Shown here piece by piece: positions 20,405-29,696 of a stretch of DNA of 37,810 nucleotides (position 1 is its first letter; each line of letters opens with the position of its first letter). The notes under the pieces were generated by a model that was not told where the DNA came from, did no database searches, and saw only the letters and a program-made list of their open reading frames with translations. The translations under genes and the position numbers were made by a program. Origin of the DNA: Haplomitrium mnioides (taxonomy: Eukaryota > Marchantiophyta > Haplomitriopsida > Calobryales); assembly GCA_049999725.1 (NCBI GenBank), contig JBNGIS010015987.1, positions 1 through 37,810 of the forward strand, read 5' to 3'.

Positions 20405-20990
20405 AAAATTCTTGAATGACTTTAGTCACTTGTCTCCACTTCTTCGGATTCAACTTTAGAAGATTCATCAAGGTTTGCTTGATCTATCTCATTGTTAATG
20501 ATAGTGATTGAATCTCTTTTAAACATTTCAGGATTGAGGGCTTTTTTGTCTTTTCTACTCAAATAGATTTGCTTTAATGGTAGCTAGGGTGATTTTTCTC
20601 AATTGGTTTTTTTGGGTAAGAAGAAAATCAAAAGATAGAATCGTGATTTGTGTCATATCAAGTACATCAATATGTAACTTGGATTTGCGTTTCTCTTTTG
20701 TGGTTGCTATTTTTCTGGGAAGTATTGTCCAGAAAATGCATCTTCATCCAAACAAAAAAGCCATTGAACTGGTACTTGTTTTGGGTTTGAAGGATCTTCT
20801 TCATCAAATAACAAAACTTTGAGAACTTTGGCAACCTAAAATGGTTTGGCTTTTGGATCCAGAGATGCAACAACACAAATAAACATTCTAGCTTTCATCT
20901 CATGTATATTGCCAAAATTTATACCCATATCAAGTATTGTGCGAAAGAGTCCCTTCTTGCGGTCTAGGTGCTCCATCTTAGATTGCTTGA
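20405..20990 (-). pseudogene. DUF7869-like gene, C-terminal exon (copy B)
   Basis: The minus strand aligns with 35800-36400 of copy D. The copy D version reads 'RPFWVAKVLKVLFFDEEDPP', a C-terminal segment found after the core in this kind of protein. In copy B the same region is frameshifted (20667-20876 is an off-frame remnant). Confidence 0.6.
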
Positions 20991-21137
20991 CGTGTAGAAA
21001 TTATTTGCTGTACTAGAGTATCTTCTTCTCTTTGTTGATCATGAAGATGAGAATCTAGACAAACATTTTAAAAATCATGACAAGTGTTTGACGCATGTGA
21101 AGGTGGAAAGGTAAACTCTGCTTTGAGTCGTTTTTTT

Positions 21138-22180
21138 TTAAAGGATGTAGGCCATAATCTCTTGTTGAGCAAGAAAAAAGTCATTCCACCATTGAATATC
21201 AAAATCTGTAAAGAACTTATAGCAATTGTCACTCATGTTGTCTCTTATTGAAAATACCACTTTCTCAACATCCACTTCTCTTTCTTCCTTTTGAGATCGT
21301 TTGATTTCACAATATGCCTTGAGAGGAATCAACATTGAACTCAAAATTTCTCTTTCCACTTCAAGTAGTAACTTGAGTTGACAAATATCATATGCAGATA
21401 GCCAAAATTCATATGTTGAAAACTTTTTGCTCCAAATCTTTGCCTTGGAATCATTTAATTGGAACTTGAATTGTGGATTAGAAGTAATATCATGTATCCT
21501 TTGAACTAGAGAGGGACGTTGCTGCAAAAACATTTCGAAATCCCAAGTTTCCAACAAAAAAGTCACATGAGGTTTAGGATTATAGGATAATTGAAGTGCC
21601 TCGCTAAGACTCGTAATCGTGAAAGGTTTGACAGGTTTTAAACGTTTCAGGAATTAGCTCAATATTTGATCGATTTGATCATGAGTATTGCCAACCGTGA
21701 GAAATCTCACCTTGATTTTTTTGAAAACATTCTTGCCAATAAGGAGACTAAGATATCCAAACATGATAGAATTCTTATTCTATTGTGTCGTGTTGTCCAA
21801 CTGAAGATACAAAGTTGGAGGCAGCGGGCCTTCAAAGTTATATAATATTTTTTGAGCACAATAACTGTCAAATTAGAATCGCTTCTCAAGTTTCCATACG
21901 TTAAGAAGACCCTTGAAGAAAGAGGATGATTGAATATTAATGCACCAACAACATGCACACCCACCAAACAATCTTTATCAATGTTTTTTGGTGGCAAAGA
22001 GCAGTGTGGAATAGCAAGCAGACAAAGAATTTTTATGTTGTGCTGGACAATTCGGTCCATAAGCAAATCCAACAATAGTAGATAATTCATTATGAAGATC
22101 TTGGTTGTCATCGTAAACACTGTGTATACTTTTGAGAGATGAGTTTCTTCTTTGGGATTGGGAAAACTACACCATTCTAA
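21138..22180 (-). pseudogene. DUF7869-like core, putative transposase-related (copy B)
   Basis: Aligned with copy D, it shows 'PPKNIDKDCLVGVHVVGALI', 'FLTYGNLRSDSNLTV' and, in another frame, Q-L-D-N-T-T-Q-stop-N-K-N-S. The expected Q-L-D-N-T-T-R-E-N-K-N is a hallmark I associate with DUF7869 proteins, which are multi-copy in many eukaryotes and look like RNase H-fold transposase relatives. The stretch 21138-21566 carries the helical part after the core. Upstream of 'PHCSLPPKN' copy B differs from copy D, pointing to a deletion or a different intron. The transposase role is inferred from copy number and from position inside TIRs. Confidence 0.65.
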
Positions 22181-22205
22181 AACTAAATCTTGATCAATAT
22201 CTCCA

Positions 22206-23090
22206 TTAGAAAAAAAATGTTTTTTGTAATAAAATAAGTGCCCTTGGTGATAACTCCAAAGAAATGTTGATTGATTGAGACTCTTTGTTAGAATTGTTTT
22301 CCAAACTATCGTCTGAAGACTCCTCCAAAATAATTTGATTTGTTTCAGATGTCCCAATCTCTTTGTGAGGTGCAACTTGAAACGAAACTAGTCGTTGTTT
22401 GAGTGGTGCTATCGGGGAGAGTGGCTCATCTCCAAAATTAAAATTGTCCATAGATTGCATGTTTCTTATGTTTTAAACAAACACACTTTGATAATGAATA
22501 TCAAAGTCTCCCTCAAATGTAGATGAAGAAAGGTTTACAACTGTTTGGAATCTCTGTGTTGAATATTTTTTTTCCAGATATTTTGGAATACTCAAAAGAA
22601 AGATTCAACTTCAACTGCTTGAAGGGCAACAAAGATCTTGTGTTGGATGAAGATTGTTTCTTTAATTCTCTACGAGCACTGAGTTCCCTCTTTGTTCCTT
22701 TGCGCGCAAGTTGCTCAGTCGTTAGTCCTATGCGCACATTGGATTCACTCCTTGACCATATGCGCGCATAGGGTTGAGTCCTTGATCCTATGCGTGAATG
22801 GAGTTCACCTTCTCAATCTTTCTGGGCAGAGCTATCTGATTCAACAGAAGTCATCTTTTTCCCTAATATACTGGCCATCACTCTTGACGCTTTTAGTACT
22901 CCATTGCTTACCTCCTTAAAATTGGCATTTGAACAAATCTCAACCTGTACGTCAAAAGTAACACTTTTTTGTGAAGATGAATCTTGAAACTCTAACCTCT
23001 TTTTGCCTTTAAAAACTCCATCCATTGAAAAGGCTTTCTAAAAATCAAGTACTTCAAGGAATTACTTTAACAAATATTATGAACCTCTTA
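22206..23090 (-). pseudogene. DUF7869-like gene, N-terminal exons (copy B)
   Basis: Minus-strand frames 22813-23025 and 22206-22460 are polar and serine/lysine-rich ('ESDSSAQKD', 'LEESSDDSLENNSNKESQSI'). An acceptor-like TTTTTAG on the minus strand near 23040 precedes the first. I do not recognise a domain. Palindrome-type units at 22690-22810 lie within this part. The region runs into the assembly gap. Confidence 0.4.
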
Positions 23091-23190
23091 NNNNNNNNNN
23101 NNNNNNNNNNNNNNNNNNNNNNNNNNNNNNNNNNNNNNNNNNNNNNNNNNNNNNNNNNNNNNNNNNNNNNNNNNNNNNNNNNNNNNNNNN
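23091..23190. other. Assembly gap of 100 N
   Basis: Exactly 100 N, a length often used for gaps of unknown size. It falls between the two divergent genes of the transposon, where their promoters would be expected. Confidence 0.95.
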
Positions 23191-23269
23191 TTCCAACATT
23201 TAGTGATTTCTGAAATTTTGTTCATTACATTTTTTACCTCCAAATAGACATGTTTCTATTATCTTGAGA

Positions 23270-23628
23270 ATGGGATCTTAAGGAATTGTTTCCCGCCCTC
23301 CTCAACCAAAGCCATACAGGTATTTGGATGTTGTCAAGGCTCTAGAGCTTGAAAAACTTGAGTGGCTATGGCTAGTAAATTATTGTTCTTTGAAAGACCA
23401 TGATCAACATCTTTACCTTTTTGCCGTTGAAGGTGAAAAATTCAATTTAGGTCTACTAGTCCAAATTACCATTAACCGAGAGGGAAAGAAAGCCAACATC
23501 GGGCTGCTTGTACAGTCCCAAGACTCAATTACCCTTTATTGTGCAAATCAAAAATGATTTGATTTTCTGAGTATAAGAAGAGGGACATTTTTGCGAAGCA
23601 TCTTCAGGGCACAAAGGAAGATGGCAAG
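23270..23628 (+). pseudogene. Exon 1: N-terminal domain of unknown function
   Basis: ATG at 23270 gives M-G-S-stop-G-I-V followed by 'RPPQPKPYRYLDVVKALELE', 'KLEWLWLVNYC' and 'FNLGLLVQITINREGKKANI'. The stop is the fourth codon (TAA, CAA plausible). A donor GTGAAT follows at 23629. No family recognised. A frameshift lies near 23550. Confidence 0.5.
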
Positions 23629-23686
23629 GTGAATTCTGAAATTCTTTTTCTTTTGTTTCTCTTTTCACTAAGTTATAACTCGTAGA

Positions 23687-24005
23687 GAGTCCATGCGCGC
23701 ATGGACTCCCAAGTCCATACGTGCTTGGACTTGGGAGTTCTTGAGCGACTAGACTCCCAAGTCTATGTGCGCATGGACTCTGAAGTCCAAGCGAGCATAG
23801 ACTCCAAAGTCCTTGGCGTTTGGACTCCCATTGTCCATGCATGCAAGGACCTTGGAGTCCATGCGAGCCTAGAGACACGGGTTCCATGCATACCTGGACT
23901 CCCTTCGTCCATGCTCACATGGACTTCGGAGTCTATGTGCGCAAGAACTCCCTTGTTCTAGCTAGTAAGAACTCCCATCATCCATGTGTGCACGGACTTC
24001 CTTGT
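23687..24005. repeat. Dense palindrome array in intron 1
   Basis: The first unit is the perfect palindrome 'AGTCCATGCGCGCATGGACT', extended by G and C to 22 bp at 23687-23708. It is followed by a larger inverted pair, CCCAAGTCCA...TGGACTTGGG. About ten units at roughly 27 bp spacing alternate with CCCAA/TCCAA joints. The array fills most of the intron between exons 1 and 2. Confidence 0.85.
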
Positions 24006-24100
24006 GCAGTGCATGCTCGTAATATTATTAGAGTCCCAGAGTGTAGTGAATGTCGAGTCTAACACATCTACTTATGCCTATTTTTTTGTTTTATTTTTAG

Positions 24101-25576
24101 TTCACTCAATTTCTAGCCAATTTTATGGATAGCTACAAAGAAGTGAAGCACGTCGGGTGGGACTTCATCAAACTTGCGATCTACATCAAGATTCTGAAGC
24201 CCAAGCAGGGTGTAAATATTCAAGCTTTAGTGCTGCATCTGAGTGTGGCAACATTCTAAATTCACGGGGGAGGCCCTTCTAGTCAAAAAAAAAGAAAGAA
24301 GGCTGAGTCAACTGAGGCTCTGAAAAAGAAGAAATCGGCTGCAAAGAAGAAAAAAGTTTGCACCAGCTCTGGTCATTGAGGAGGAGCCAGCCCTCTCAGA
24401 ATCTACAGCAAAGTCGTCATCTGCTTCTCCCTTGTCTTCATCACCAAGCAACTCGGGGCAAGACTCAGAGCCGGAGCCAGAGCTAGGTCAGGCTCCTACA
24501 AGTAGATCAAAAAGGCAATCCCACAAGGGGTTGTGAACTTTTCAAGAAAGGGAACAACTGGACTCTCAAATAGTGTCTAAGGAAGACAAGAACAAGATAA
24601 GGGAGTCTGCAATCTAGCGTGCAGAGTTCGTGAAGAAACAATAACAATAAGGTTGGAGAATTTGAATCTTCCTAAACTTGGAATGGACAACTGGGGTCCA
24701 CTCCAGATTCAAAGATTGAATGAAGATTTTGTTGAGCTTCTGGCGCAAAGAATGCTCACTAACAATCATGCGCACAGTTTTTTCATAGTGGTGGTTGACC
24801 TGAAGTGTGGGTTGAAGGACAAGTTAGAGTTCGACATCATGAACTCTATTAAGTATCGTTATGAGATTGCGGAAGGCAATTATAGTGCTCCAGCAAGGCA
24901 GTTATTAATCACGAAATATGGAGCGACGAACCCGACATTATCGCTCTGCAATTGTTATATCTATGTGGGTCTTACACCATCAAATGCCCATATTTTTGCT
25001 ACCAATGACAATAACGACAAGAGGTACAGGCTGGAAATGGCCTCTATTCAAAAGGTTGAATATTAGCATCAGAAATTTGTGGAGAGTAAGATGGTGTTAT
25101 CCCAAAAATTGAAAAAAGAGTTGGTGTTAGAAACCTTGGAGATAAAGCCCAAGTCAACTCTTGAGAAGATGGTAACTTCTCAGGACAACTGGTTCCAGCT
25201 CGCATTCAAAAGTGGGGAGCTCTGGGATCTTCAACAAAGCATTTTCTCAATATGGGAGAAGAACACAGTCAAAGGCCAAAAGCCAAAGGCCAAAGGATTG
25301 CTGAGAATAGAGGACATGAAGTGGACGCCTTGGAGGTCCTTTCAGGGTCTTCTTGATGAGGTGAAGATTTCAGTTTTGAAGCAGGTGGAAGCCGGAGAGC
25401 TTTCAATGGACGAGATGTCTCGAGAGGCAAAGAGACATAAAGTTTTGGCAGTTATGGTGAAAATTTTTTGTTCAAAGGTCTATTGGAGCACTTAGGAGGA
25501 GGTAAGAGAGGAGTACCTTCTCCACACTAAGGAGTCCAAGATGGCTGCTATCTATTCAAGCTTTGAGAAGCTTTTG
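24101..25576 (+). pseudogene. Exon 2: basic stretch and ParB-like domain
   Basis: An acceptor TTATTTTTAG precedes 24101 and a donor GGTAAGTT follows 25576. Early on 'VKHVGWDFIKLAIYIKIL' is followed by 'KKRKKAESTEALKKKK', a nuclear-localisation-like stretch. From about 24690 the pattern 'LQIQRLNEDFVELLAQRML', 'HSFFIVVVDL', 'YRYEIAEGNYSAPARQLL' and 'CYIYVGLTPSNAHIFATND' resembles ParB/sulfiredoxin-type domains (N..V..LA.SM, then YE(I/V).(D/G)G(N)H.., then a second alpha/beta part). The usual H of the GxH motif is Y here. A helical region follows at 25079-25495 ('LVLETLEIKPKSTLEKMV'). Stops interrupt it at several points. Confidence 0.5.
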
Positions 25577-25764
25577 GTAAGTTCTTCTTTTCACACAACA
25601 TTCATTTCAGTGGAGTTGCATCCAATTTATTGTAAGTTGTCATTTGTTTAAAAAAAAAAAGGTTTAGGTTCCATGCAAGCATAGACTTTAAAAGTCCAAG
25701 TGCGCTTGGACTGCGCAAACCCCGGTGCTCTTCGTTTGAATTTGTTAATCTAGTTAGGCTCATA
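25577..25764. other. Start of intron 2 with palindrome unit
   Basis: Donor GTAAGTTC at 25577. A palindrome pair, 'TTCCATGCAAGCATAGAC' and 'AGTCCAAGTGCGCTTGGACT', lies at about 25668-25712. The second is a perfect 20 bp palindrome apart from its central bases. Confidence 0.6.
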
Positions 25765-27365
25765 ACAAGAAATGTCGACGCGTGGCTTCCATAGTCGTTA
25801 ATCTGGTTACCCCGAAAGATAGGCGCGCGCCGCGTGTCTTGCCAGTTGGTCAACAAATGACAAGTAAAATAACAAAAGGCATCCGAGGAATCTTGCGGAT
25901 AGAGATTCCGCAGATTCCTACGGAGCTAGGTCCGAAGAGTCTTATGGAAAAGAGTTCCGAAGCACCCCGTGAAGCCCTGTCCATAGAATCTCAGCAGATT
26001 CCCGTGTAGATTCCCAGTTATTCTCCCAGTGCCACCTCATCCGTTACACCGCCGTCCGACGCCGCCCCGCAAAGGAGTAGGCTGACAGTCACTTTGACTT
26101 TCCCTTCCGAAGTTGACCCGCTCGCGGCCCGAGGTCCGATGAGCTTTCCCTTGATGCCACGTGTCCTCTGACTAGCCCGACATTCCCTAAGTTGCCACGT
26201 CATCCGCATGGCGCCGCCCCGCAAAGGGTAGGCTAACCGTCAGCTGACTCCTTTCCGCAGTTGACCATCGGAATCCTCTCCTCACTTCTCAGAGTGCCAC
26301 GTCGTCCGAAGGGCGCCGCCCGACGCCGCCTCGCAAAGGGGTAGGCGGACCGTCGCGCTGACCCTTCTTCTGATGTTGACCTATGAACCACATTCTCCTT
26401 CGTCCACGTTTCCGAATCGCTCTGCGGACTCCCAGCGCTCGCCACGTCATTCGAGAGCCGCTGCGGACTCCCTTCGCTCTTTGCTGGTCCCTTCAACGAT
26501 TTATCTTCCTTTTGGCTCTTCTCTGCTCTTCCTCCTTACAGATCCCCGCTATGTCACCCTTTCAGCTTCCTTGGTTCTTCCTTGGTCGGAACGTTGATGA
26601 AACACCCTTCTGGCATCTTCGGTCTTCCTTCGGACAGACCCACGCTATGTCACCCTTTCGGCGCTTCCTCGGAGATCCCCGTTTGGACTTTTCGCGGATC
26701 CCTCTTAAGTGGGCTACCCACATCGTAAGATGGATCGGAACTACCTTAAGTGGGTGGTCCACTTAGGAAGGCGGCTTCCCGTATCCCCGTGGACTCCCTG
26801 GAGCTGCCACGTTTCCGTGGATTCGCGGATTCAAAGAATGAGTTGCATCGGCCCTTGCAGGCGCGCTTCTGCTTGCGGAATCGAGTCGTCCCTCTTCCCT
26901 TGCCTTGCACACCCTTGTGACGATCTTAGTTCCTCATTTCTTCCCCAATCCTTGATTCCCGATTATTGGCCGCTGCAGAACGTGTCCGCGATCTGCCTTC
27001 CCTGAGTGCCTTCGGATGTCAGCTTGTGGACTCATTCTTTCTTCTCAGATCACTTCACTTGGATTGGTCGTTTCCTTCTCCCCTGCTCGACCACAATCCC
27101 GCATTCTCCCTAAGGCTCACGGCTTCCCGCTGTCCTGCTTCAGATTTCGAAATGGGACCCCTCCAGTGCCTGGCGAACACTTCCCTCTTTTCATCCTCCC
27201 GCCATGATCCTGTTTCCCTCTTAGGAATCATGCGTTCTGCTCTTAACTATCTGTTTGAGAGTAAACCCGTCATTTCTGAGAGACCTTCACACTTGCTAAG
27301 GGTCATTGGTTCAGAATTGCTTCCGATTTATTGAATTCTGTCTCAGTGCTTCAAATCACTGGCTG
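25765..27365. mobile_element. GC-rich insert in intron 2, possible solo LTR or other element
   Basis: Base composition changes sharply from AT-rich to GC-rich. The part at 26028-26460 holds three to four imperfect repeats each carrying GCCACGTC/GCCACGTG (ACGT-core boxes) and 'CGCCGCCCCGCAAAGG'. A second pair, 'CGCTATGTCACCCTTTC', occurs at about 26547 and 26645. ACAAG flanks it at about 25764 and 27363, which could be a 5 bp target duplication, but the ends are not TG...CA. No coding domain is seen. The promoter-like repeats suggest LTR enhancer DNA. Confidence 0.45.
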
Positions 27366-27429
27366 ACAAGCTCTTTGTCCCTCTCAAGCTTATAATTTTT
27401 TTGTCTCTCTATAATATATATTTTTTTTG

Positions 27430-27991
27430 TGCATGGGGATGAAACTTTCAAATGGCATATGGCTATAAAATTGACAACAGTTACAAAAGGTCAAAAAAAA
27501 TTAGGGATCGAAGAAGTATCTGAAGATCAAGACCAAGCTCCCACCTTAGTTTCTTATCCTTGAGCTTTTCTTCTCCACTAGCAAAAGGCTAGAGAGTGGA
27601 AAGCAAGGCAACAAAATGGTCCTACATCTCTTACAACCAAAGGAGTTGTGAGAGATGAGGAAGAAGATTTAATATCTTATGTCGATGGCCTCAACGTGGT
27701 ATTTTACCAAGTCCACGAGGAGGCCAATGCTAGACAGTTGAAGCGCCTTGTGAAACCTAGGTGTTTCACTTTGGCTATTGTTGATATTCCTTATGATTAC
27801 AACCTTAAGGAATGTAAGCATGATGATTCTGAACCCTTTTCAAAAGATGACATTTTTTACATGGTTTCATCTTTTATAGCAATTACAACGTCGGATTTTT
27901 GGTCTTTTGTTATTTTACATTCATTGCTGCAATTTAGCATCATCAATGATGCCCTTTCGCAAGTTTAGTGTGCAATCAATCACTAGATCTG
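27430..27991 (+). pseudogene. Exon 3: methyltransferase N-terminal part with motif IV
   Basis: One frame runs 'HGDETFKWHMAIKL', 'EDQDQAPTLVSYP', TGA, A-F-L-L-H, TAG, 'QKAREWKARQQNGPTSLTTK' and 'LISYVDGLNVVF'. It then reaches 'CFTLAIVDIPYDYNL', the D-x-P-Y catalytic motif IV of amino-methyltransferases with I in the second place. Copy C reads D-I-L-Y-G-Y-N at this point. A frameshift near 27900 follows, then donor GTAAGT at 27992. Confidence 0.68.
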
Positions 27992-28087
27992 GTAAGTTGT
28001 TCTTTGATTTTTTGTTTTTGATTTCTCTTTTTTACTTTTCCTGCATTTTGGTTGCAATGTTTGATTTGTTTGTTTTTCTTTTTATAG
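27992..28087 (+). other. Intron 3 (96 bp) of methyltransferase gene
   Basis: GTAAGTTG...TTTTTATAG, T-rich, with a close homologue of 100 bp in copy C (33699-33798, minus strand). In copy C the acceptor AG is mutated to AT. Sharing of the intron shows the element is copied as DNA, not through spliced RNA. Confidence 0.75.
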
Positions 28088-28706
28088 GGACAAAGGCAAC
28101 ATTCAACATTGTGGTAGTCCCAGAGTCCCACATACCCACAAATATTGGATTGTGGGCCATTGGACAAAAGAAGAGAAGAGGAGCATAAGGCTTTTTAATT
28201 TGCAGCCTGCTCCTTCGAGTGGACTTCCTTTGCAGATCATGCGTAGTGTTTTTAGTTGTTCTGCAGTTTCTACCAAACTTAAACATGCAGGAGATGATGC
28301 TCTTGTCAATGTTTATCGAAAGCTGCAGGCTATTTATAATTTTTTCATCGACCATTTGTCAATAGAGCTGGATTGAATCCTACATATTTGCTCTGGGTCT
28401 GGCACATGTCTTGTCTGTGCTTTAAAGCTGATGCAAAACTGCATCATGATGGAATATGATAGACATCAGTCTATCTACATTCCTTAGAGGGTTTTGATGA
28501 TGGCTTCCTTGCCATCCGATATGATTGAGTCACAGATAGTTTATGCATACCACAAGGAGTCTGTTCCTCCTAGTACTACAAGTGCTAATGGTGACTCTGT
28601 CGCAATATCTGAGACTAAAAAGTCTTGCCAAGACTCTCTAACGGTTGCATGTGCTCAGCCTTTGGATTTAGATGAGACCATTCCTCTCAAGGAGAATAGA
28701 GCCTGA
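28088..28706 (+). pseudogene. Exon 4: methyltransferase motifs X and I and C-terminal tail
   Basis: 'KYWIVGHWTKEEKRSIRLF' leads to 'VNVYRKLQAIYNFFIDHLS' (motif X, with QKP decayed to RKL), a TGA in place of the tryptophan before motif I, then H-I-C-S-G-S-G-T-C. Motif I is better kept in copy A. After TAG at about 28487 the tail 'MASLPSDMIESQIVYAYHKE' continues to TGA at 28704-28706. The tail is shared by all three copies and is acidic near its end ('LDLDETIP'). Confidence 0.7.
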
Positions 28707-28879
28707 GCATCTATTTGAACAAATTGTATTACTAATAAAGTATATTTCTTACAAAGTTTTATTTGCCAAAGTTTCAACTTGTTGCACTCTTAATCCATTT
28801 CAAGTCATTTCATCACGATTCAATTTGGTGCGTCTAAGAATGGTTTGAGTCAATTGTTAGTCTAAGAATGGCTTGGAGT
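28707..28879. other. 3' flank of methyltransferase copy B
   Basis: AT-rich, similar to 592-859. Contains three tandem copies of a short phrase around 'TCTAAGAATGGTTTGAGTC'. No gene seen. Confidence 0.5.
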
Positions 28880-29370
28880 CAATTGATAATCTAAGAATAG
28901 TTTGGAGTCCCTATGCACATGGGCTTGGAGTCCAAGTGCACATAAACTCCTGTAATCTTTGTCTGATGAGGCTTTATGTTCTTGTTTATAGTCTATGTGC
29001 TTATAAGATTTCTAGTTCTTGTTTGGAGTCTATACGCGCATAAACTTTAAGGTTTTTGTTCAGAGTCCATACACGCATAAGCCAAAGGGTTCTCGTTCAA
29101 AGTCTATGTGTGCATAGGCTTTAGGGTTCTTGTTTAGAATCTTGGCGCCCAAAGGCTTTAGGGTTCTAGTTCAAAGTCCATGCGTGTATAGCTTTATTAT
29201 TCTTGTTCAGAGTCTAAGCCCGCATAGGCTTTAGGATTCTCGTTCGGAGTCTATACGTGCATAGGATTAAGGGTTCTAGTTTGGAGTTTATGCTTGCATA
29301 GGATTTAATAGCTAGGACACTCAAAGTCTGGTTCAAAGTCCATACCCGACTAGACATTCACGTTTGCTTG
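28880..29370. repeat. Palindrome array in copy B 3' flank
   Basis: At least nine units such as 'AGTCTATACGCGCATAAAC' and 'AGTCTATGTGTGCATAGGC' are joined by 'TTTAGGGTTCTTGTTCGG'-like spacers with a period near 50 bp. It is the counterpart of 860-1170. Confidence 0.8.
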
Positions 29371-29653
29371 TAATTTTTTTTCATAAGAAGATATATGTTT
29401 TATTTTATTTTTGATGAATTTAGTGTATTCACAATAGTGTGAGGTTTTAGTAAAATATTTCAATAACCAAAATGCTTGTTTTCTAGAGTGTCTTTTATAA
29501 AGAAAATTTTCAAATGTAATCTCAATGTAAAATACGCAACTTGTATTTCTAAAAAATGATTTTCTTTATGAGAAAAAGATGACAAACATAAAATTGATGT
29601 TTTTCAATACCAAATCACAAAAAAAAAACATTTCTGACTACCAAGTGAAACAA

Positions 29654-29696
29654 GAACTCGGTAACGGTTCCTAATTCAAAGTAGCGGCTATTCACT
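29654..29696 (-). repeat. Right TIR of copy B with CACT flank
   Basis: The reverse complement begins AATAGCCGCTACTTTGAA and continues T-T-A-G-G-A-A-C-C-G-T-T-A-C, pairing with the left TIR at 10872. CACT at 29693-29696 repeats the CACT before the left end. Confidence 0.7.

Larger units (their letters stand above)
23270..28706 (+). pseudogene. ParB-like/beta-class DNA methyltransferase gene (copy B), whole locus
   Basis: Inferred exons: 23270-23628, 24101-25576, about 27430-27991 and 28088-28706, with GT-AG-like borders except a weak acceptor before exon 3 (GTGCA instead of CAG). Order in the product: unknown N-terminal domain, lysine-rich nuclear-localisation-like stretch, ParB-like domain, methyltransferase motif IV, then motifs X and I. 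ParB-like plus N4/N6 methyltransferase is a known partnership in phage and bacterial proteins. Its presence in an intron-bearing eukaryotic gene inside TIRs suggests capture and domestication by the element. Stops occur in every exon, many as CAG or CAA to TAG or TAA, or CGA to TGA. Confidence 0.6.
10872..29692 (+). mobile_element. Composite TIR DNA transposon (copy B) with two divergent genes
   Basis: The left end 'AATAGCCACTACTTTGAA' and the reverse complement of the right end 'AATAGCCGCTACTTTGAA' form an imperfect TIR of about 36 bp. CACT lies at 10868-10871 and again at 29693-29696, compatible with a 4 bp target duplication. Inside are a DUF7869-like gene reading leftward (20405-23090), a 100-N gap, and a ParB-like/methyltransferase gene reading rightward (23270-28706). 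Palindrome arrays lie in introns and both flanks. A copia element and a GC-rich segment are inserted. Without these two the visible element is about 9 kb. That both genes belong to one element rests on the paired ends. The gap and the absence of a second complete copy keep this an inference. Confidence 0.6.

Noticed and set aside
23687-24005. Regularly spaced palindromic repeats resembling a CRISPR array
   Set aside because: Units are degenerate, joints are short and themselves repeated, there are no unique spacers or cas genes, and the setting is an intron in a eukaryotic repeat.
26373-27334. Overlapping open frames in the GC-rich insert as a host gene
   Set aside because: High GC content lowers stop frequency. 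The frames overlap on both strands, follow the tandem repeats and show no domain.
27430-28706. DIRS-type retrotransposon methyltransferase
   Set aside because: No tyrosine recombinase or DIRS reverse transcriptase is near, and the gene is framed by short TIRs and carries introns.
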